Shown here piece by piece: positions 1 to 9,326 of a DNA stretch of 64,000 bases (position 1 is its first letter; each line of letters opens with the position of its first letter). A program made the position numbers and the translations under genes. Origin of the DNA: Proteus vulgaris. GTDB lineage: Bacteria; Pseudomonadota; Gammaproteobacteria; Enterobacterales; Enterobacteriaceae. The notes below the pieces were generated by a model. The model made no database searches. It was not told where the DNA came from and worked only from the letters and a program-made list of their open reading frames with translations. The stretch is taken from assembly GCF_023100685.1 (NCBI RefSeq), contig NZ_CP090064.1, positions 372,001 through 436,000 on the forward strand, read 5' to 3'.

Positions 1-261
1 CCAACCCCTGTTGAATTTGAACTATTTTATACCAAAGATGGTGATCCTCAACAACGTTTACCTTTAAAAGTCGATGGTACAAATAGAACTATCTATAGCA
101 AAATTCAAATGATTGATGCTGAGACAGGTAATCGAGGACAAAAATTTACTTCTAGAGTTGGACAATATAAGCAGATCCAAATAGAAAGTATTTTAAAAGG
201 AACAAATGCTAGTGGAGGTAATTATAGTGGTACAGCCGTATTAATAGCTGCTTATCCTTAA
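1..261 (+). CDS. C-terminal part of a fimbrial-type subunit (5' end outside window)
   Basis: An open frame runs in from the left edge and stops at TAA 259-261, giving the last 86 residues. The tail NYSGTAVLIAAYP has the shape of the last beta strand of CS1/CFA-I-type (alpha-class) fimbrial subunits, which end in a similar ...NYSG-V-hydrophobic strand. This is remembered family knowledge and the match is short. It faces the minus-strand chaperone-usher operon tail to tail, sharing terminator 281-314. It could instead be an unrelated beta-sandwich surface protein, and the missing N-terminus would decide. The fragment is low in cysteine and has no membrane segment. Confidence 0.5.
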   Translation, partial: PTPVEFELFYTKDGDPQQRLPLKVDGTNRTIYSKIQMIDAETGNRGQKFTSRVGQYKQIQIESILKGTNASGGNYSGTAVLIAAYP

Positions 262-280
262 TTCTTTCTTATTGATTTAA

Positions 281-314
281 AAAACGCTATTAAATTTAAT
301 AGCGTTTTTTTTTG
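281..314. terminator. Bidirectional intrinsic terminator between convergent fimbrial genes
   Basis: AACGCTATTAAA pairs with TTTAATAGCGTT. T-runs follow on the plus strand and, read backwards, on the minus strand, so it can end both the left partial gene and the minus-strand fimbrial operon. Confidence 0.85.
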
Positions 315-351
315 TTTAAAGATAGTGGGTTATTTAATTATCAAAGACTTT

Positions 352-1413
352 TTAATTAAACTCTAATACAAAATTTGTAGAGGCACTAAGTTTGCCGGGT
401 TTTATCTCATCACCATAACGATAATATTCAGCTTTTAATGGAACACTATTGATCCCACTGGTTAAATCAGCCAGTTTTACAAACTGATTATTAATTAATA
501 CCGTATTATCATTTAAAGGGGATGAAACTACAAAGCCTATGCCTTTAGCATTATTCCTATCACCTTCATTATCGGGTTTGATAATCGTTTTTTGTCCATC
601 ATAACTGGTGGTGTTGTGTGCCATCAGTTTAATTTTAGCAGAGCTGTTACCTGTACAGTTTATTCTGAGATGATCTTCTACATACTGATTATCGCGAGGA
701 AAACCGATGTCAGAAAATGCGGTAATAGGCATTTTAGGCAAATTCATTTCAAGATTAGTATTTTCTGCACTACAAGATGTTGGTGCACTAATAATATTTA
801 CCGATAGACGATAACTAAAACCAACCGCTGTTGTGCCACCACCTGAATTAAACCGATTAATTAATATAGAGCCAATATATTGAGTCGTAAAACGGTGTGA
901 TTTAGGATTATCTTTAGTAGAGTAAACAATTACTGTGGCGTCTCTGGTATTAAGTTTAGGTGCATTAACTGGGATTTCTTGTCCAGGTTGGCTTCTAAAT
1001 GCAAGACCAGATTGGTTTTCGATTAGAACATAAGCATAATCGTCTAAGCCTACTGTAGGGCCATTGCGTACAACATAATATGCGGGCCTACCATCAATAT
1101 CTCCATAATATGTTGGCATTACACCACTTGCCTCGCTATATGTTGCATAAGCATAAAACTCAGCACCATCTGGGCAATCCGCAACAGCAACATCAGAGCC
1201 ATCACGTTTAAATGTAAAACGCGCCACCTCTTGATTTTTTTTGACCATTCCTTTTAGTTCAATTGTGCCACCTCTGGCATCCATTGTGCCATGTTTAATA
1301 CCGCCGTTATTAACACAATCTGGTGCCGCATGGCTGTAAAATGAGAGAGAAGATAAACTAAGAATAAAAATTAGAAATAATAATTTATTCATCTTATTTT
1401 TTAAATTAGTCAT
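352..1413 (-). CDS. Putative fimbrial tip adhesin (chaperone-usher operon, last gene)
   Basis: A 353-residue protein with a basic N-terminus and a hydrophobic segment ending SHA-A, read as a Sec signal peptide cleaved near residue 30. It is about twice pilin length: an N-terminal half without recognisable family features, then a pilin-like C-terminal half from about residue 210 (SAPTSCSAENTNLEMNLP, later VLEFN at the end). This is the usual two-domain plan of a tip adhesin. Cysteines at C33, C79, C213 and C252 could form two disulfides. It is the last gene of the operon, 9 bp after the usher. The ligand cannot be told from sequence. Adhesin is inferred from length, domain plan and position. 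Confidence 0.72.
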   Translation of the reverse strand: MTNLKNKMNKLLFLIFILSLSSLSFYSHAAPDCVNNGGIKHGTMDARGGTIELKGMVKKNQEVARFTFKRDGSDVAVADCPDGAEFYAYATYSEASGVMPTYYGDIDGRPAYYVVRNGPTVGLDDYAYVLIENQSGLAFRSQPGQEIPVNAPKLNTRDATVIVYSTKDNPKSHRFTTQYIGSILINRFNSGGGTTAVGFSYRLSVNIISAPTSCSAENTNLEMNLPKMPITAFSDIGFPRDNQYVEDHLRINCTGNSSAKIKLMAHNTTSYDGQKTIIKPDNEGDRNNAKGIGFVVSSPLNDNTVLINNQFVKLADLTSGINSVPLKAEYYRYGDEIKPGKLSASTNFVLEFN

Positions 1414-1422
1414 TTTATTTCC

Positions 1423-3933
1423 TTATTTACACTCAGTATCTAAAATATATAAACCATTAACTGGCGCTTTATTATTAATGTCATAAGTTGCGTGACAGGT
1501 TTTCTGCTCACCGTGAATAGTCCATGAAACTTGAATGTTGCCTTGTGGTTTATTGGCAACAAAATAGAGTTGATGGAAGCTTGCTACTAATTGTGTATCA
1601 TCATTATCAATCACGGCTTTAGCGCCCATTGGAATGGTACTTTTATCCGGTGTTTGTAATGTCAGTAGGAATTTAAATCCTTTTTTAGCATCAAAGTCAG
1701 CTAACACTAATGCGCCCTTGGTCGGAATAATATTACTAATAATATTATTTGAAATTTCAGTGTTACTCGGGATCGAATTAGTATTCACGCTAATGCTGTT
1801 TTTTTGATAAGGAGACATGCCGGAAACAACCGCTAATCCACTATTGTTTGTTTTGATGGATTGGCCATTAACCACTTCTACACCAGAGGTATCCTTGGTC
1901 AATATTAATGCGTTTGTCTGTTGTAATGAGGGCGTAAATACCGCGCCATATTGTGTTGCGACTAATGCTCCACTAATGCCGTAATTAATATTTTGTTTAT
2001 CTTCTGTGTATGAATATCCTGCATTAACGACAGCATTTTGTGCTTTATAAGAGCCATTTAAACCACCACTATAATTAACACCTTTATTGCCATATCCTTG
2101 GTAAACATCCCAATTGGCTTGGTTTTTGTCACCATAGGTTCCGCTTAGACGTGCAGTTTGTAAGACTTGGTTATCATTATTAGTCGAAATACCGTAATTA
2201 GCCCAAATGTAGTTTTCATTCCATGAAAATGGAATACTAACATTCATACTTAAATCATGACTGTTTTTATTTTTATCGTTATAGCGACTGCCATCATAAT
2301 AAGTGTAATAAACGCTATAGTTAACTTTATTTATAGAGCTATTAATACCTGCATTATAAGAGTGAACAGTTTTACCATCGACATACTTATAAATAACAGA
2401 GTTTAAATTAATTGAAGCACTATTAGAAAATAAAGGCTGATTAATGGAGAATGTATATTCATTTTTTAATCCATTATTGGGATTATATTTTGTGTCCTTG
2501 TGTTCCATTGCTTGGGTAAAATTAAGAAAGTTAGCATCGAAATGACGATAGCCGACTAACGAAAGCGTTGTATCTGTAACTGATATATTTTTAGAATAAT
2601 TTACTCTAACGGCATTACCATGTAATGCATCATTGCCATGATTAGTGGAAGATTGGGCGTAGAGTAAATCGGTCGTGATTGCACCATAGCTACCTAAATT
2701 TACGCCTGTACCGACACCAACAGATTGATATTTTTCACCAATAAGTACACCACCATAAAGGGTAACGTAATCGGTTAAACCATAGAAAGCTTCGGTTTGG
2801 ACAACATAAGCACCATTACCGCTATTGTTACCGTCATATTTACCAGTCGAAAAGCTATATTTTATTTCGCCTTTTCGTTCAAGATTGGCAATAGAAGAAA
2901 AGGGGACTATGAAATTTTTCTCAGAACCATCAGCTTCAGTAACGCTAACATGTAAATCTCCACCACTGTTCATCGGATAATAATCAGTGATATTAAAAGG
3001 CCCCGCAGGTACACTGCGTTTATAAATAACTTGGCCATTTTGGGTAATAGTAACTATAGATTCTGAATTGGCAATACCAGAAACACTCGGTGCATAAGTT
3101 CTATTTTGTGTCGGTGTCATTAATCTATCAGTAACTAATTTAATACCTCTAAATTTTACTGAATCAAACAGTTGTGAAGAAGAATAAAGATCACCAATCA
3201 TTAATTCACTATTAATACTGGTGATTGCTCTAGAAATCACATTACTTAGCGTATTCCATTTTTTATCGCCATTCTCATTCTTTGTCCAGGTTGAATAGTT
3301 ATTAAAGCGCCAAGGCCCTAAGTTAACTTGAGTTTGAATATTGCCATAATAACTGTCTGTTGTATTACCATGAGTACGGCTATTGAATGAAGATAAGGCA
3401 TAGTTAACTAATAATGCAGGAATACCTGAATCCCAATTTTTTATTTCATTTTCTTTTAATCTGTCTTCGTTAACATATAACTGTGGTATTGTTAAAATAT
3501 ATTTTTTTCTATTTAAATCAAGATAGCCACTGGCATTGTTAATATCGTTGAGATTAATAAAATCATTATTTTTGTTTTTATTAATCACATCATAAGGGAG
3601 ATCAATACCTGCGTTATACCATTCTTCAGCGGAAAGACGAGGTGCTAATATTTTATTACCATTCTCATCTTCCATGAGAATAAAATCAAAATCACGAGTT
3701 AATACGCGATTTTCATTCACAAAAAGTGTTACGGTATAACGATCGGGAGCAATACTATTTTCTCTAAAGACATTAAGATCTTCATTGGTAACTTGCTGTG
3801 TATTTCCTTCAATATTTAATAAATTAGCAGGATAATAATCGTTTGCAGATGTATTAAAAGAAGCGAATAAAACGCCAACAATAAATAAATTGAGTGGCGA
3901 TTTATTTAAATAATTATCCATTGTCTTTTTCAT
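1423..3933 (-). CDS. Outer-membrane fimbrial usher
   Basis: An 836-residue protein with a signal peptide (about 30 residues ending TSA-ND) and the usher plan: N-terminal chaperone-binding domain (INNASGYLDLNRKKYILTIP region, about 40-150), a long beta-barrel rich in alternating aromatic/polar strands, a plug region near SGIANSESIVTITQNGQVIYK, the PAGPFNITDYYP motif typical of ushers, and two C-terminal domains. The C-terminal VSWTIHGEQKTCHATYDI carries one of the usual paired cysteines. It secretes and assembles the pilin encoded upstream. It lies 18 bp downstream of the chaperone. The length matches the family (about 800-870). It is intact. Confidence 0.95.
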   Translation of the reverse strand: MKKTMDNYLNKSPLNLFIVGVLFASFNTSANDYYPANLLNIEGNTQQVTNEDLNVFRENSIAPDRYTVTLFVNENRVLTRDFDFILMEDENGNKILAPRLSAEEWYNAGIDLPYDVINKNKNNDFINLNDINNASGYLDLNRKKYILTIPQLYVNEDRLKENEIKNWDSGIPALLVNYALSSFNSRTHGNTTDSYYGNIQTQVNLGPWRFNNYSTWTKNENGDKKWNTLSNVISRAITSINSELMIGDLYSSSQLFDSVKFRGIKLVTDRLMTPTQNRTYAPSVSGIANSESIVTITQNGQVIYKRSVPAGPFNITDYYPMNSGGDLHVSVTEADGSEKNFIVPFSSIANLERKGEIKYSFSTGKYDGNNSGNGAYVVQTEAFYGLTDYVTLYGGVLIGEKYQSVGVGTGVNLGSYGAITTDLLYAQSSTNHGNDALHGNAVRVNYSKNISVTDTTLSLVGYRHFDANFLNFTQAMEHKDTKYNPNNGLKNEYTFSINQPLFSNSASINLNSVIYKYVDGKTVHSYNAGINSSINKVNYSVYYTYYDGSRYNDKNKNSHDLSMNVSIPFSWNENYIWANYGISTNNDNQVLQTARLSGTYGDKNQANWDVYQGYGNKGVNYSGGLNGSYKAQNAVVNAGYSYTEDKQNINYGISGALVATQYGAVFTPSLQQTNALILTKDTSGVEVVNGQSIKTNNSGLAVVSGMSPYQKNSISVNTNSIPSNTEISNNIISNIIPTKGALVLADFDAKKGFKFLLTLQTPDKSTIPMGAKAVIDNDDTQLVASFHQLYFVANKPQGNIQVSWTIHGEQKTCHATYDINNKAPVNGLYILDTECK

Positions 3934-3951
3934 ATTGAATAATATCTCTTA

Positions 3952-4632
3952 TTATAATGAGAATTCCACTGGAAGGCTTTTTCCAAAATCATCGATATAA
4001 AATAATTCTATTTTCTTATTGTTCGAAAGTGTTTTACCTACATTAATCGTTGTTTCTGATTTTGGTAAAAGAAAACTAGGTGTGTTTTCAATCTCTTTAC
4101 CATCGATTATTAGCTTTCCAATATTAATAAAATAAGGTGATTTATTGGATACTACGAGGTTTTCATTTTTCACATTCCAATTTAATGCTTTTATTTCTTT
4201 ATCAATATTTGCATTTTTAAGAGATTGAGGTCTGTAGATTAATTTAATTCTATTAGTCATAGAATAGCGAAGTACATTCTCTAAGTTCTCATTACTTGGT
4301 GCGACAAATTTAACATTGATCCAATACATAGATTCAATATCATTAGGTAAGGTGGTATTTTTAGTAACTTGTAATGTGTTTTTTTGTTGAGCCATTAATT
4401 TAATTAATGGTGGTGTAATAACAAAATCTTGTGTAAGTTTTCCATTAAGATCTTCGACCCAAGATTGTAATAAATAATTAGTATTCTTATCGCTATTAAA
4501 TGCAACAAATCCTTCATTATTATTACTTTCATTGTAAACAACTCGTGTTGTTTCTAAACCAAATCCAGCAAAGCTAGATGTGATTGAGCTAAATATTAAG
4601 CCTAGTCCTAACAGCGTTTTTTTTAATATCAT
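3952..4632 (-). CDS. Periplasmic fimbrial chaperone
   Basis: PapD-like chaperone of about 226 residues. The signal peptide MILKKTLLGLGLIFSSITSSFA is followed by the first strand GFGLETTRVVYNES. The G1-strand region carries NRIKLIYRP, the conserved chaperone motif that contacts subunit C-termini, and the conserved Tyr-Trp-(Ile/Val)-Asn appears as MYWINVKF. The frame is open up to 4683, but the ATG at 4632 was chosen because it alone has a good ribosome site (AGAGGTG, 8 nt spacer) and begins a clean signal peptide. It sits between pilin and usher genes and stabilises pilin subunits before export. Confidence 0.92.
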   Translation of the reverse strand: MILKKTLLGLGLIFSSITSSFAGFGLETTRVVYNESNNNEGFVAFNSDKNTNYLLQSWVEDLNGKLTQDFVITPPLIKLMAQQKNTLQVTKNTTLPNDIESMYWINVKFVAPSNENLENVLRYSMTNRIKLIYRPQSLKNANIDKEIKALNWNVKNENLVVSNKSPYFINIGKLIIDGKEIENTPSFLLPKSETTINVGKTLSNNKKIELFYIDDFGKSLPVEFSL

Positions 4633-4690
4633 TGATAAGCACCTCTTTAATTGAGGCAGGCTAATATAATAATTAACCTGCATTTATTTA

Positions 4691-5263
4691 TTATTGATAA
4701 GTCAAAGTATAATTTAATGTTGCATCAGCACGACCAGCTTCAACGTCATTATCAGTGCTGACATATTTGGCAATAAAAGATAATGTTTTAGATTTAAGAT
4801 CGCCATTATCTTTAATTTCATATTCTTCAGTAAGATTAATATGGTAAGGATCATCTAAATCATCATGATCATAAATATGAATACCGACATTTTTTGCGGT
4901 GTTAGGATCATTAGGATTATCTAATGCTAAAATTTGATTAGAACTACTATCTGTTTTACCCTCTAGTTTTAATTTAACTTTACCTTGAGGTGGACAGTTA
5001 ATTAAAGAGATATCTAATTGACCATTACCGCCAGTTCCGCCCACTTCGCTACCGGCATCGTCAAATTCACTGGTAGCATAGCGCCCCATATTGACGTTAC
5101 CGTCAGAACCAGTGCCATTAATATCAATGGTGCAAGTTGATGCGTAAATTAAACCAGTAAAAGAAATTTGTCCTGTTTGCTCTTCAGCAGAAACTGTTGC
5201 ACTTGCCGTTATTGCTGAGATAACGAAAGCCATTGGAAGTAGTTTTTTTGTTAAAATAGGCAT
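4691..5263 (-). CDS. Major fimbrial subunit (pilin)
   Basis: A 190-residue protein with a signal peptide ending VSA-EE. The mature part begins QTGQISFTGLIYASTCTI and has a second cysteine in LINCPPQGKVKL, the disulfide pair of type-1-like pilins. It ends in the penultimate-tyrosine strand DATLNYTLTYQ. The pattern is diagnostic for a donor-strand-exchanged pilin. It is the first gene of a four-gene operon with only one pilin-size subunit, so the fibre is probably simple, with the long last gene as tip. Acidic (many D/E, GTGGNG loop). Likely transcribed from the long AT-rich region upstream. Confidence 0.92.
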   Translation of the reverse strand: MPILTKKLLPMAFVISAITASATVSAEEQTGQISFTGLIYASTCTIDINGTGSDGNVNMGRYATSEFDDAGSEVGGTGGNGQLDISLINCPPQGKVKLKLEGKTDSSSNQILALDNPNDPNTAKNVGIHIYDHDDLDDPYHINLTEEYEIKDNGDLKSKTLSFIAKYVSTDNDVEAGRADATLNYTLTYQ

Positions 5264-5879
5264 TATTGACCCCTAGTGATTGATATAAATAGTGTTTAAT
5301 TAGTCATATTAAGTGCTATTTACTCTAAGATTAGTTTGTCCTTATTGCTCATAAGTTAACTAAAAGCACCAGTAGATATAAGCAATTCAAAAAGATGGTT
5401 CTAATAGAAATATAACCTTAGATAAAATAGCTTTTAGTATTAATCATAAAATTCACAATCAACTCTTATTACTTTGCTTTTTATAATTAATACTAAATCT
5501 GGATGTAGAAAATAACTTCAATTTTTGTACAGGTGGATTCTATGTAGTTTATTTAATTATGTCTCATGTACAGTGTTACAAAGTTTTCTTATGTAATTTA
5601 GAAAAAACATTAATAAGATAATAAAAATAAAATTATTTATTCTTATTTTTCATATGGTTGGTTTTTTATGTGATGTAAGGAAGAAAGGGAGATAGTTTAA
5701 ATTTACTTTATGGAAAATATATTTTGTTACAAATAGCATTAATATTAAAATATCATGATGACAATACTTTATAAAAGGTAGTCATTAAAAGAAGAGTTTC
5801 TAATAATCTAGATAGAATAATTAGTAGAAATAATTGTTATTAAATCTTTCATTTTTATTTAAATCTTTTGATTAAATTT
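5264..5879 (-). promoter_or_regulatory. Long AT-rich 5' region of the fimbrial operon
   Basis: About 616 bp without a credible gene in either strand, much more AT-rich than neighbouring genes. It must hold the promoter of the minus-strand fimbrial operon. I see no long inverted repeats that would mark an invertible promoter, and no recombinase gene lies nearby, so MR/P-type phase inversion is not supported. The AT-richness would favour H-NS silencing (inference). No single promoter could be placed with confidence. Confidence 0.5.
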
Positions 5880-5912
5880 AAAAGTATTTAAAATTTCATC
5901 TTAAATACTTTT
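5880..5912 (-). terminator. Terminator of the sigma-54 regulator gene
   Basis: AAAAGTATTTAA and TTAAATACTTTT form a 12-bp AT-rich stem with a 9-nt loop, starting at the stop codon of the minus-strand regulator. Its own 3' arm supplies the U-rich end. Confidence 0.6.
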
Positions 5913-7717
5913 TATCGTATTTTCATTTTCCTATATAAAGTGGCAATGCTTATTCCTAAGATTTCTGCCGCTTTCTTTTTTCCTTCCAATGTTGTTCCCG
6001 TTTTTTCTAATATGCTAATAATGGTTTGATACTCTGATGTTAAGCTTTTAGTTTTGAGAAGTTCTTGTGTGTTTAAAGATTGAGTTTGATGTTCGTGGGG
6101 GGGATTAGTCTTGGTATAGACACGATTAAAATTTTCTTTTTCTAAAATATCACCATGAGAAGTCTCTAACAGGTAAGGCGGAAGGTGGCTGAGATTTAAA
6201 TCGACGGTATCGCCTTGCATAACATACATATATTCAATCACATTGCGTAACTCGCGAATATTACCCGGCCAATCATAGGAATATAAGTAGTTAATAACAA
6301 CGTTGGGGATCTTCGTGGAGGGCCTTTGATAGGTTAAAGCCAGATCATCAGCAAAGAATTGTGCTAGCTCTGCAATATCTTCTCTGTGATCACGTAATGC
6401 TGGTGTATGGATCGGAACAACATTGAGACGATAAAATAGATCTTCACGAAATTGGCCTTTATTTACCATTTCACGCAGATCTTTGTTTGTGGCGGCAATA
6501 ATACGCACATCAATATTAATTAGATTATTAGAGCCAACACGGGTAATGCTTTTTTCTTGAAGTACACGCAAAAGTTTGGCTTGTAAATGTAAAGGCATAT
6601 CACCAATTTCATCAAGAAATAGGCTACCACCATGAGCTAATTCAAATTTACCAATACGTCCTTTTGGATCAGCACCACTAAAGGCGCCACGTACATAACC
6701 AAAAAGCTCACTTTCTAAGAGTTGTTCAGGAATGGCTGCACAGTTAATAGTAATAAAGGGCTGCTTTGTGCGTAGGCTTTGTTGATGAATAGTATAAGCG
6801 ACCACTTCTTTACCTGAGCCACTTTCTCCTGTGATAAGCACACTAGCATGACTTACGGCAACTTTACTTAACATACTTTTTAAGTGAAGCATGTTTTGTG
6901 AATTGCCAATTAAAGGAGAGTGGGGGTTTTCATCAACGGAAAGGGTATTTACCTGCGTCATATAATCACGAGCATCATGAAAGATAACCATGGTAAGTTG
7001 GTCATTATCAACCGATGAAAAGGTGATTTTTTTACACAGAACGTGGTAGCGTTGCTGGTTTAATATCAGCCACGCTTCTTCATCACCATAAAGGATATCG
7101 CCTGTCATATCGATATCAAGAGACTGACCAATAAGCTCACAATCAAAAAAACGCAAAGCAGAAAGATTGGCGTGCCAAATTTTACCTTGGCTATCAATAG
7201 CAATTACCCCTCTATCCATCACATCAATTAAATTTCGAAAAGTGCCAAATCGCTCTTGTTCACGAAGCCTTTCAAGGCATTCAAAAATACGGCTTGAGAT
7301 CATTTCTGAAAACTGTTCGATAAAGGTGATAAAAGCTTGTTTCTGCTTCATCAAAAACATTTTCTGTTCTCGGTTAGAACAGATAATTCCAATTACACCA
7401 ATAACTTGGTTATTCAGAAAAATAGGGGCATTAAGATCAAGCTCTTCAGTGCAGGTTAAGCGATTTTGACAGAGTTGACAGAGGCTATTTTCTTTCGGAT
7501 CTTCAATCAAAATAGTCTTTTGTACTTGCAGCACATGGCGATAAATATGTCCATTATTGGAGACATCTTGATTAAGCATATAACGGTAACGCCCTGTACC
7601 TGCAATACGAATTAAATTGTTATCAATAATTTCAACATCAGTGCCAGTGATCCCCGCAATGGCATCGGTATATTTACTGATTTCATCTTGCAGTGTACTA
7701 AGTAATGAGTGCATCAC
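5912..7717 (-). CDS. Sigma-54-dependent enhancer-binding regulator (YgeV-like)
   Basis: A 601-residue protein. The N-terminal sensory part (about 1-150) carries the cysteine group C80-x2-C83-x5-C89 plus C113, a possible metal or Fe-S site. A PAS-like segment spans about 155-250. The AAA+ core has Walker A GESGSGKE (297-304), GAFSGA (344-349, the GAFTGA loop that contacts sigma-54) and Walker B SLFLDE (365-370). The C-terminal Fis-type helix-turn-helix AAEILGISIATLYRKMK ends the protein. It diverges from the ygeX operon, as ygeV does near ygeWXY in E. coli, and probably activates it through the palindromes and -24/-12 site in between. The effector is unknown. Length is normal for the class. 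Confidence 0.9.
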   Translation of the reverse strand: MMHSLLSTLQDEISKYTDAIAGITGTDVEIIDNNLIRIAGTGRYRYMLNQDVSNNGHIYRHVLQVQKTILIEDPKENSLCQLCQNRLTCTEELDLNAPIFLNNQVIGVIGIICSNREQKMFLMKQKQAFITFIEQFSEMISSRIFECLERLREQERFGTFRNLIDVMDRGVIAIDSQGKIWHANLSALRFFDCELIGQSLDIDMTGDILYGDEEAWLILNQQRYHVLCKKITFSSVDNDQLTMVIFHDARDYMTQVNTLSVDENPHSPLIGNSQNMLHLKSMLSKVAVSHASVLITGESGSGKEVVAYTIHQQSLRTKQPFITINCAAIPEQLLESELFGYVRGAFSGADPKGRIGKFELAHGGSLFLDEIGDMPLHLQAKLLRVLQEKSITRVGSNNLINIDVRIIAATNKDLREMVNKGQFREDLFYRLNVVPIHTPALRDHREDIAELAQFFADDLALTYQRPSTKIPNVVINYLYSYDWPGNIRELRNVIEYMYVMQGDTVDLNLSHLPPYLLETSHGDILEKENFNRVYTKTNPPHEHQTQSLNTQELLKTKSLTSEYQTIISILEKTGTTLEGKKKAAEILGISIATLYRKMKIR

Positions 7718-7732
7718 ATTCTCACCTTAAAA

Positions 7733-7855
7733 TTATCATTATTGATAATAAATTATCATCATCTATTTTTGATGTTTATTTAATTGTTATTTATCAATTG
7801 GTTGCTTTTATTTTGTATAAAGCTCACACAGTTTCTTATTATTGATAATTTATCA
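7733..7855. promoter_or_regulatory. Putative enhancer sites for the divergent sigma-54 regulator
   Basis: Three palindromes share TTATCA/TGATAA arms: 7733-7748 (TTATCATTATTGATAA), 7743-7758 (TGATAATAAATTATCA, overlapping the first) and 7843-7855 (TGATAATTTATCA). They lie about 125-250 bp upstream of the -24/-12 promoter, the usual distance for enhancer-binding proteins. The motif is seen directly; the binding protein is inferred from position. Confidence 0.55.
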
Positions 7856-7977
7856 GCTAAATAAAACCGTCTAGATCACAGCTTTTCTGTCTCAAGAATT
7901 TTCCTCCTTAATCACTAAAACAATAAATATATTTAAAATCAATTAATTATGTTTTTATTGGATGCTTTTTGAGTGAG

Positions 7978-7995
7978 TTGGCATACATATTGCGA
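7978..7995 (+). promoter_or_regulatory. Sigma-54 promoter for ygeX operon
   Basis: TTGGCATACATATTGC matches the -24/-12 class: GG, ten bases, then GC. It points at ygeX about 85 bp downstream and lies opposite a sigma-54 regulator gene. Confidence 0.7.
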
Positions 7996-8077
7996 TATAG
8001 GGAATAACCCTATGTATTCCGATTAATCGCGATATTGGGTTATCGCGAATTTTAAAGTGTGATTAAGAGGTAATTCC

Positions 8078-9295
8078 ATGCAGGAGCAATTGCAGTACCT
8101 GATTAACCAAAGTTCATTTACGCGAAAACCAACCGCGGAGCTTGCCCCTTTTCATTATGACGAGTTAGCTAAAGCGTTAGATTTTCACCGAACTATTCCA
8201 GGATACGCACCTACACCGTTATTTCATTTACCCCAGTTAGCTAAAACTTTTGGGGTTGGTGAATTATATCTCAAAGATGAATCTTTCCGTTTTGGTTTAA
8301 AGGCGTTTAAAGCGTTAGGTGGTGCTTACGCGATGGCACGCCATATTGCTGATTTCCTCGAAATGGACATAAGTGAATTACCTTATGAAGTAATGATCAG
8401 TGATGAGATCAGGAAAAAGTTAAATGGCGTAACTTTTGCGACAACCACTGACGGGAATCATGGACGTGGCGTTGCTTGGATGGCAAGACAGTTAAAGCAA
8501 AAAGCAGTGGTCTATATGCCAAAAGGATCATCACAAGAACGTTTGGATGCCATTTTACGAGAAGGTGCAGTCGCTGAAATCGTTGATATGAACTATGACG
8601 ATGCAGTGAGAATGACGGCGGAAATGGCTGAAAAATATGGCTGGATCGTGGTTCAAGATACTGCATGGGATGGCTATGAAGAGATCCCTCTATGGATCAT
8701 GCAAGGCTATGGCACTTTAATGCTGGAATCTCTCGCGCAATTACATGAAGTACCACCGACGCATATTTTTGTGCAAGCCGGCGTGGGCTCTTTTGCGGGT
8801 ATGGTGCAAGGCATGGTAACCGCTGCTTATGGCAAACAAGCCCCGAAAGTAATTGTGGCAGAAGCACGTATTGCCGACTGTTTATATCAATCTGCCGTAT
8901 CAGGAAAAGCGGATGCCATTCCTGTTGGCGGAGATTTGCAAACCGTTATGGCGGGGCTTGCTTGTGGTGAAGCGAATAGTATTGGTTGGAATTTATTACG
9001 CGATTATTCAGCGGCATTTTTCTCTTGCCCTGATGCCGTCGCAACTAGGGGAATGCGGATTTTAGGAAACCCTTTACCCGGTGATCCGCACATCATTTCT
9101 GGTGAATCTGGCGCTGTGACAACAGGGTTGCTCTCTATTTTAATGCAATCACCGGTTTATCAAAGCGTGAAAGAAGAGCTGGGATTAGATGAAAATGCAA
9201 GAGTGCTTGTGATCAGCACTGAAGGTGACACAGATCCTGAGCGTTATCGCGATATCGTGTGGGATGGTGAGTTGCCTAGCTTCAAACAATTTTAA
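8078..9295 (+). CDS. ygeX: Diaminopropionate ammonia-lyase
   Basis: A 405-residue fold-type II PLP enzyme. FRFGLKAFKALGGAYA (about residues 69-84) carries the Schiff-base lysine, TTDGNHGRGVAWMAR is the substrate loop, and GGDLQTVMAGLACGE the glycine-rich cofactor region. The family converts D- or L-2,3-diaminopropionate to pyruvate and two ammonia in the cytosol. It is the first gene of the operon behind the sigma-54 promoter; ygeY follows after 31 bp. The start has a RBS (GAGGTAATTCC). Length agrees with E. coli YgeX (about 398). Confidence 0.93.
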   Translation: MQEQLQYLINQSSFTRKPTAELAPFHYDELAKALDFHRTIPGYAPTPLFHLPQLAKTFGVGELYLKDESFRFGLKAFKALGGAYAMARHIADFLEMDISELPYEVMISDEIRKKLNGVTFATTTDGNHGRGVAWMARQLKQKAVVYMPKGSSQERLDAILREGAVAEIVDMNYDDAVRMTAEMAEKYGWIVVQDTAWDGYEEIPLWIMQGYGTLMLESLAQLHEVPPTHIFVQAGVGSFAGMVQGMVTAAYGKQAPKVIVAEARIADCLYQSAVSGKADAIPVGGDLQTVMAGLACGEANSIGWNLLRDYSAAFFSCPDAVATRGMRILGNPLPGDPHIISGESGAVTTGLLSILMQSPVYQSVKEELGLDENARVLVISTEGDTDPERYRDIVWDGELPSFKQF

Positions 9296-9326
9296 AAAAC
9301 AAATAAGTCTTTTGGAGTGAAAAAGT

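Noticed and set aside
592..807. Many frames of 60-120 codons opposite or inside known genes
   Set aside because: They lie within strongly supported genes on the other strand or frame, lack ribosome sites and family motifs, and are shadows of those genes.
5264..5911. Invertible (phase-variable) fimbrial promoter
   Set aside because: No pair of long inverted repeats and no tyrosine recombinase gene beside the operon.
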